Assembly: GCA_015490215.1 (NCBI GenBank)
Contig: WFYH01000053.1
Coordinates: 1 to 8,253, forward strand
DNA: 8,253 nucleotides
Direction of reading: 5' to 3'
From: Aquificaceae bacterium
GTDB lineage: Bacteria; Aquificota; Aquificia; Aquificales; Aquificaceae
The stretch's first letter is position 1, and each line of letters opens with the position of its first letter. Below, piece by piece: positions 7,000-8,253 of this stretch. The notes beneath the pieces are model-generated. The model saw nothing but the letters and a program-made list of their open reading frames with translations, had not been told where the DNA came from and did no database searches. The position numbers and the translations under genes are program-made.

Positions 7000-7498
7000 G
7001 CCTTAGTACCTTGTAGTTTAGATCCCTTATCCTGCTCAGATTATCGCTGAAAACGTCCCCGAGCCTGTCGTTGAAAAGCACAACTACAACGTCCTTGTTA
7101 AAACCTTCTTCTTCCAAGGTATTTCTGGCGGAATTTAGAAATTCTTTGAGGACGTCATCCTTTTCTATTTCAAAGGGTGCCCCCAAAAAGTGGTGGCTCA
7201 TTCCCAAGAAGCTGCCGGGTTTCATCCTCACCATAAGGCGTATGGGGTTTAAGGACTCTATTAACCTGTAGGTGGCGGGCGAGAATTGAAGACCGAACAT
7301 AAGCATTGCGTCCGTGACTATATACCTTGGAGAGAGATCTACAAACTGCCTGAAACCCGTTTCTCTGAGATCAAACTTTATGTTGTCCCTTGAGGTCTCT
7401 ACCCAGTGGGGATGGGGTTTGCTAACAAGCCAAAAGACCCTTTCCGGGAGGTAACCATCCCCTTCAAACTCCCCCCACATCATAACCGCTTCCGTCAT
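6992..7498 (-). CDS. Unrecognised 168-residue protein coupled to an AAA+ ATPase
   Basis: I do not recognise this family. The 168 residues show no signal peptide and no clear membrane segment. Features seen are: a Trp- and His-containing N-terminal half ([12 protein letters not shown] at 21-32); a moderately hydrophobic stretch (about 59-81); GMSHHFLG at 99-106; an acidic-basic helix (about 111-131); and a hydrophobic strand DVVVVLFND (136-144) near the end. The last part could be a Rossmann-like or von Willebrand A-like edge, but no metal-binding DxSxS motif is present, so I do not assign that fold. The start ATG at 7498 shares ATGA with the stop of the AAA+ ATPase gene, and its own end overlaps the Nudix start by 8 bases. 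Co-expression with both is likely. MoxR-type ATPases often have a co-encoded partner protein, and this may be the one here; that is inference. Confidence 0.85.
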   Translation of the reverse strand: MTEAVMMWGEFEGDGYLPERVFWLVSKPHPHWVETSRDNIKFDLRETGFRQFVDLSPRYIVTDAMLMFGLQFSPATYRLIESLNPIRLMVRMKPGSFLGMSHHFLGAPFEIEKDDVLKEFLNSARNTLEEEGFNKDVVVVLFNDRLGDVFSDNLSRIRDLNYKVLRHV

Positions 7499-8253
7499 GC
7501 TCTCTCTATTATGCTCCTTACGATCTCCTTTTCAAGGGGTGAGCTGATTTTGGGAATGATGGTTTCTATTACCGTCTTTTTGGCGGAACCATACTTCTTA
7601 ATCCTGCGGGCGCACCTTATGGTGTCCCTGATGGAAAAGACAAACTCAACGGGTTCTTCCGACTGCTGGGTTTGGTAAGCCCTGTAAGCCTTCCTTATCT
7701 CGTTGGCGATCTTTAGAAGCTCAAAGAGCTGGTTTATCTCCTCTTCCCTCTCGGGAGTCTTAAGAGCTTCCCCCCTTTCGGTGCTTATCCCGTTTACCAC
7801 CGCATACCAGAGGTAAGTAAAGTCCTCCTTGGAAAGGGGAGCCACATGTTCCATATAGTCTTTCAGTATCAGAGCCTCATCGGGGTAGTAAAAGCCCCTC
7901 TCGTCTTGGAAGGGCGGGTAGTCTACAAACATGACGTCCGCTCTCGTCTTTATATCCTGAGGGAGTTCCGAAACCCCGAGGTAGTTTTGAGGGTTCATCC
8001 CGCCCACGAGGATAACGTCGGGGAGAGCCTTCACCACTTCTCCCTGAGAGAGCACCAGATAACGCCTGTAGTCAAAGAGGGGGTTGAATATCTTCACCAG
8101 AGAAGGAGGCAGGGTGTTTATCTCGTCAAGATAGATGACCGCCCCCGGTGTCCGCAAAGCTTTTACAAGATCCGAATAAACCCTTTTGGTTCCCCTCTTG
8201 GGGTCAAATTCGTAAACGAAGGTGATATCCTCCTTCTCCATTTTGGAGTTGCA
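7495..8253 (-). CDS. MoxR/CbbQ-like AAA+ ATPase (AAA_5 type), N-terminus outside the window
   Basis: The frame is open from the window edge at 8253 to the stop at 7495, giving 252 visible residues. The Met at 8241 is unlikely to be the true start because the Walker A motif is missing and should lie upstream. Counting from that Met, Walker B is VIYLDEIN (35-42, Asp39 and Glu40), sensor 1 is GGMNPQNYLG (Asn83), a likely arginine finger is in DIKTRAD (Arg100), and FSIRDTIRCARRI (202-214) looks like a sensor 2 helix. LPPSLVKIFNPLFD and ELPQDIKTRA fit the MoxR/CbbQ/NorQ and midasin-like branch. These ATPases usually remodel or insert cofactors into partner proteins, often together with a von Willebrand A protein; the target here is unknown. 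The gene overlaps the next by ATGA, so the pair is translationally coupled. Confidence 0.88.
   Translation of the reverse strand, partial: CNSKMEKEDITFVYEFDPKRGTKRVYSDLVKALRTPGAVIYLDEINTLPPSLVKIFNPLFDYRRYLVLSQGEVVKALPDVILVGGMNPQNYLGVSELPQDIKTRADVMFVDYPPFQDERGFYYPDEALILKDYMEHVAPLSKEDFTYLWYAVVNGISTERGEALKTPEREEEINQLFELLKIANEIRKAYRAYQTQQSEEPVEFVFSIRDTIRCARRIKKYGSAKKTVIETIIPKISSPLEKEIVRSIIERA

Noticed and set aside
8239..8241. ATG at 8241 as the true start of the AAA+ ATPase
   Set aside because: The frame is open through this codon to the window edge, and a protein starting here would lack Walker A, which the family requires. The gene is treated as cut by the window.

Overview
The window is a gene-dense bacterial segment with almost no intergenic DNA. 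It most resembles a hyperthermophilic member of the Aquificales (Aquifex/Hydrogenobacter/Thermocrinis type). The reasons are Lys/Glu-rich proteins, heavy use of AGG, AGA and ATA codons, tight overlapping operons, and a motA gene followed by two tandem motB genes, an arrangement I recall from Aquifex aeolicus. The genus cannot be fixed from this window alone.

Layout. A leftward (minus-strand) operon starts at about 4451 and runs motA, motB1, motB2, then pheT, which leaves the window at its left edge. The stator genes overlap by 1 base (motA/motB1) or lie 9 bases apart (motB1/motB2), and pheT follows 19 bases after motB2. A 45-base intergenic gap (4452-4496) separates motA from the divergent rnr gene (RNase R), which runs rightward to 6614. 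A second leftward operon enters from the right edge. It holds a MoxR/CbbQ-like AAA+ ATPase lacking its N-terminus (including Walker A), a 168-residue protein I do not recognise, and a Nudix hydrolase. These are joined by a 4-base ATGA overlap and an 8-base overlap. The Nudix gene ends inside the 3' end of rnr, giving a 29-base tail-to-tail overlap.

How the genes work together. MotA and the two MotB proteins make the ion-conducting stator of the flagellar motor, and their transmembrane motifs look like the sodium-type PomA/PomB family. MotB1 has a standard OmpA-like peptidoglycan-binding domain, while MotB2 has lost a key ligand-binding aspartate. PheT is the beta subunit of phenylalanyl-tRNA synthetase and is unrelated to motility; it may be transcribed both from the stator operon and from its own promoter-like element. 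RNase R is a 3'-5' exoribonuclease. The AAA+/unknown/Nudix cassette has no clear joint function.

The most interesting points are the specialised second MotB, perfect TATAAT boxes only 8-9 bases ahead of the pheT and rnr start codons with no Shine-Dalgarno sequence (suggesting leaderless or near-leaderless mRNAs), the overlapping divergent promoters with a possible sigma-28 element for motA, and the coupled AAA+ ATPase plus unknown protein. I saw no tRNA, rRNA, CRISPR, insertion sequence or phage signal.
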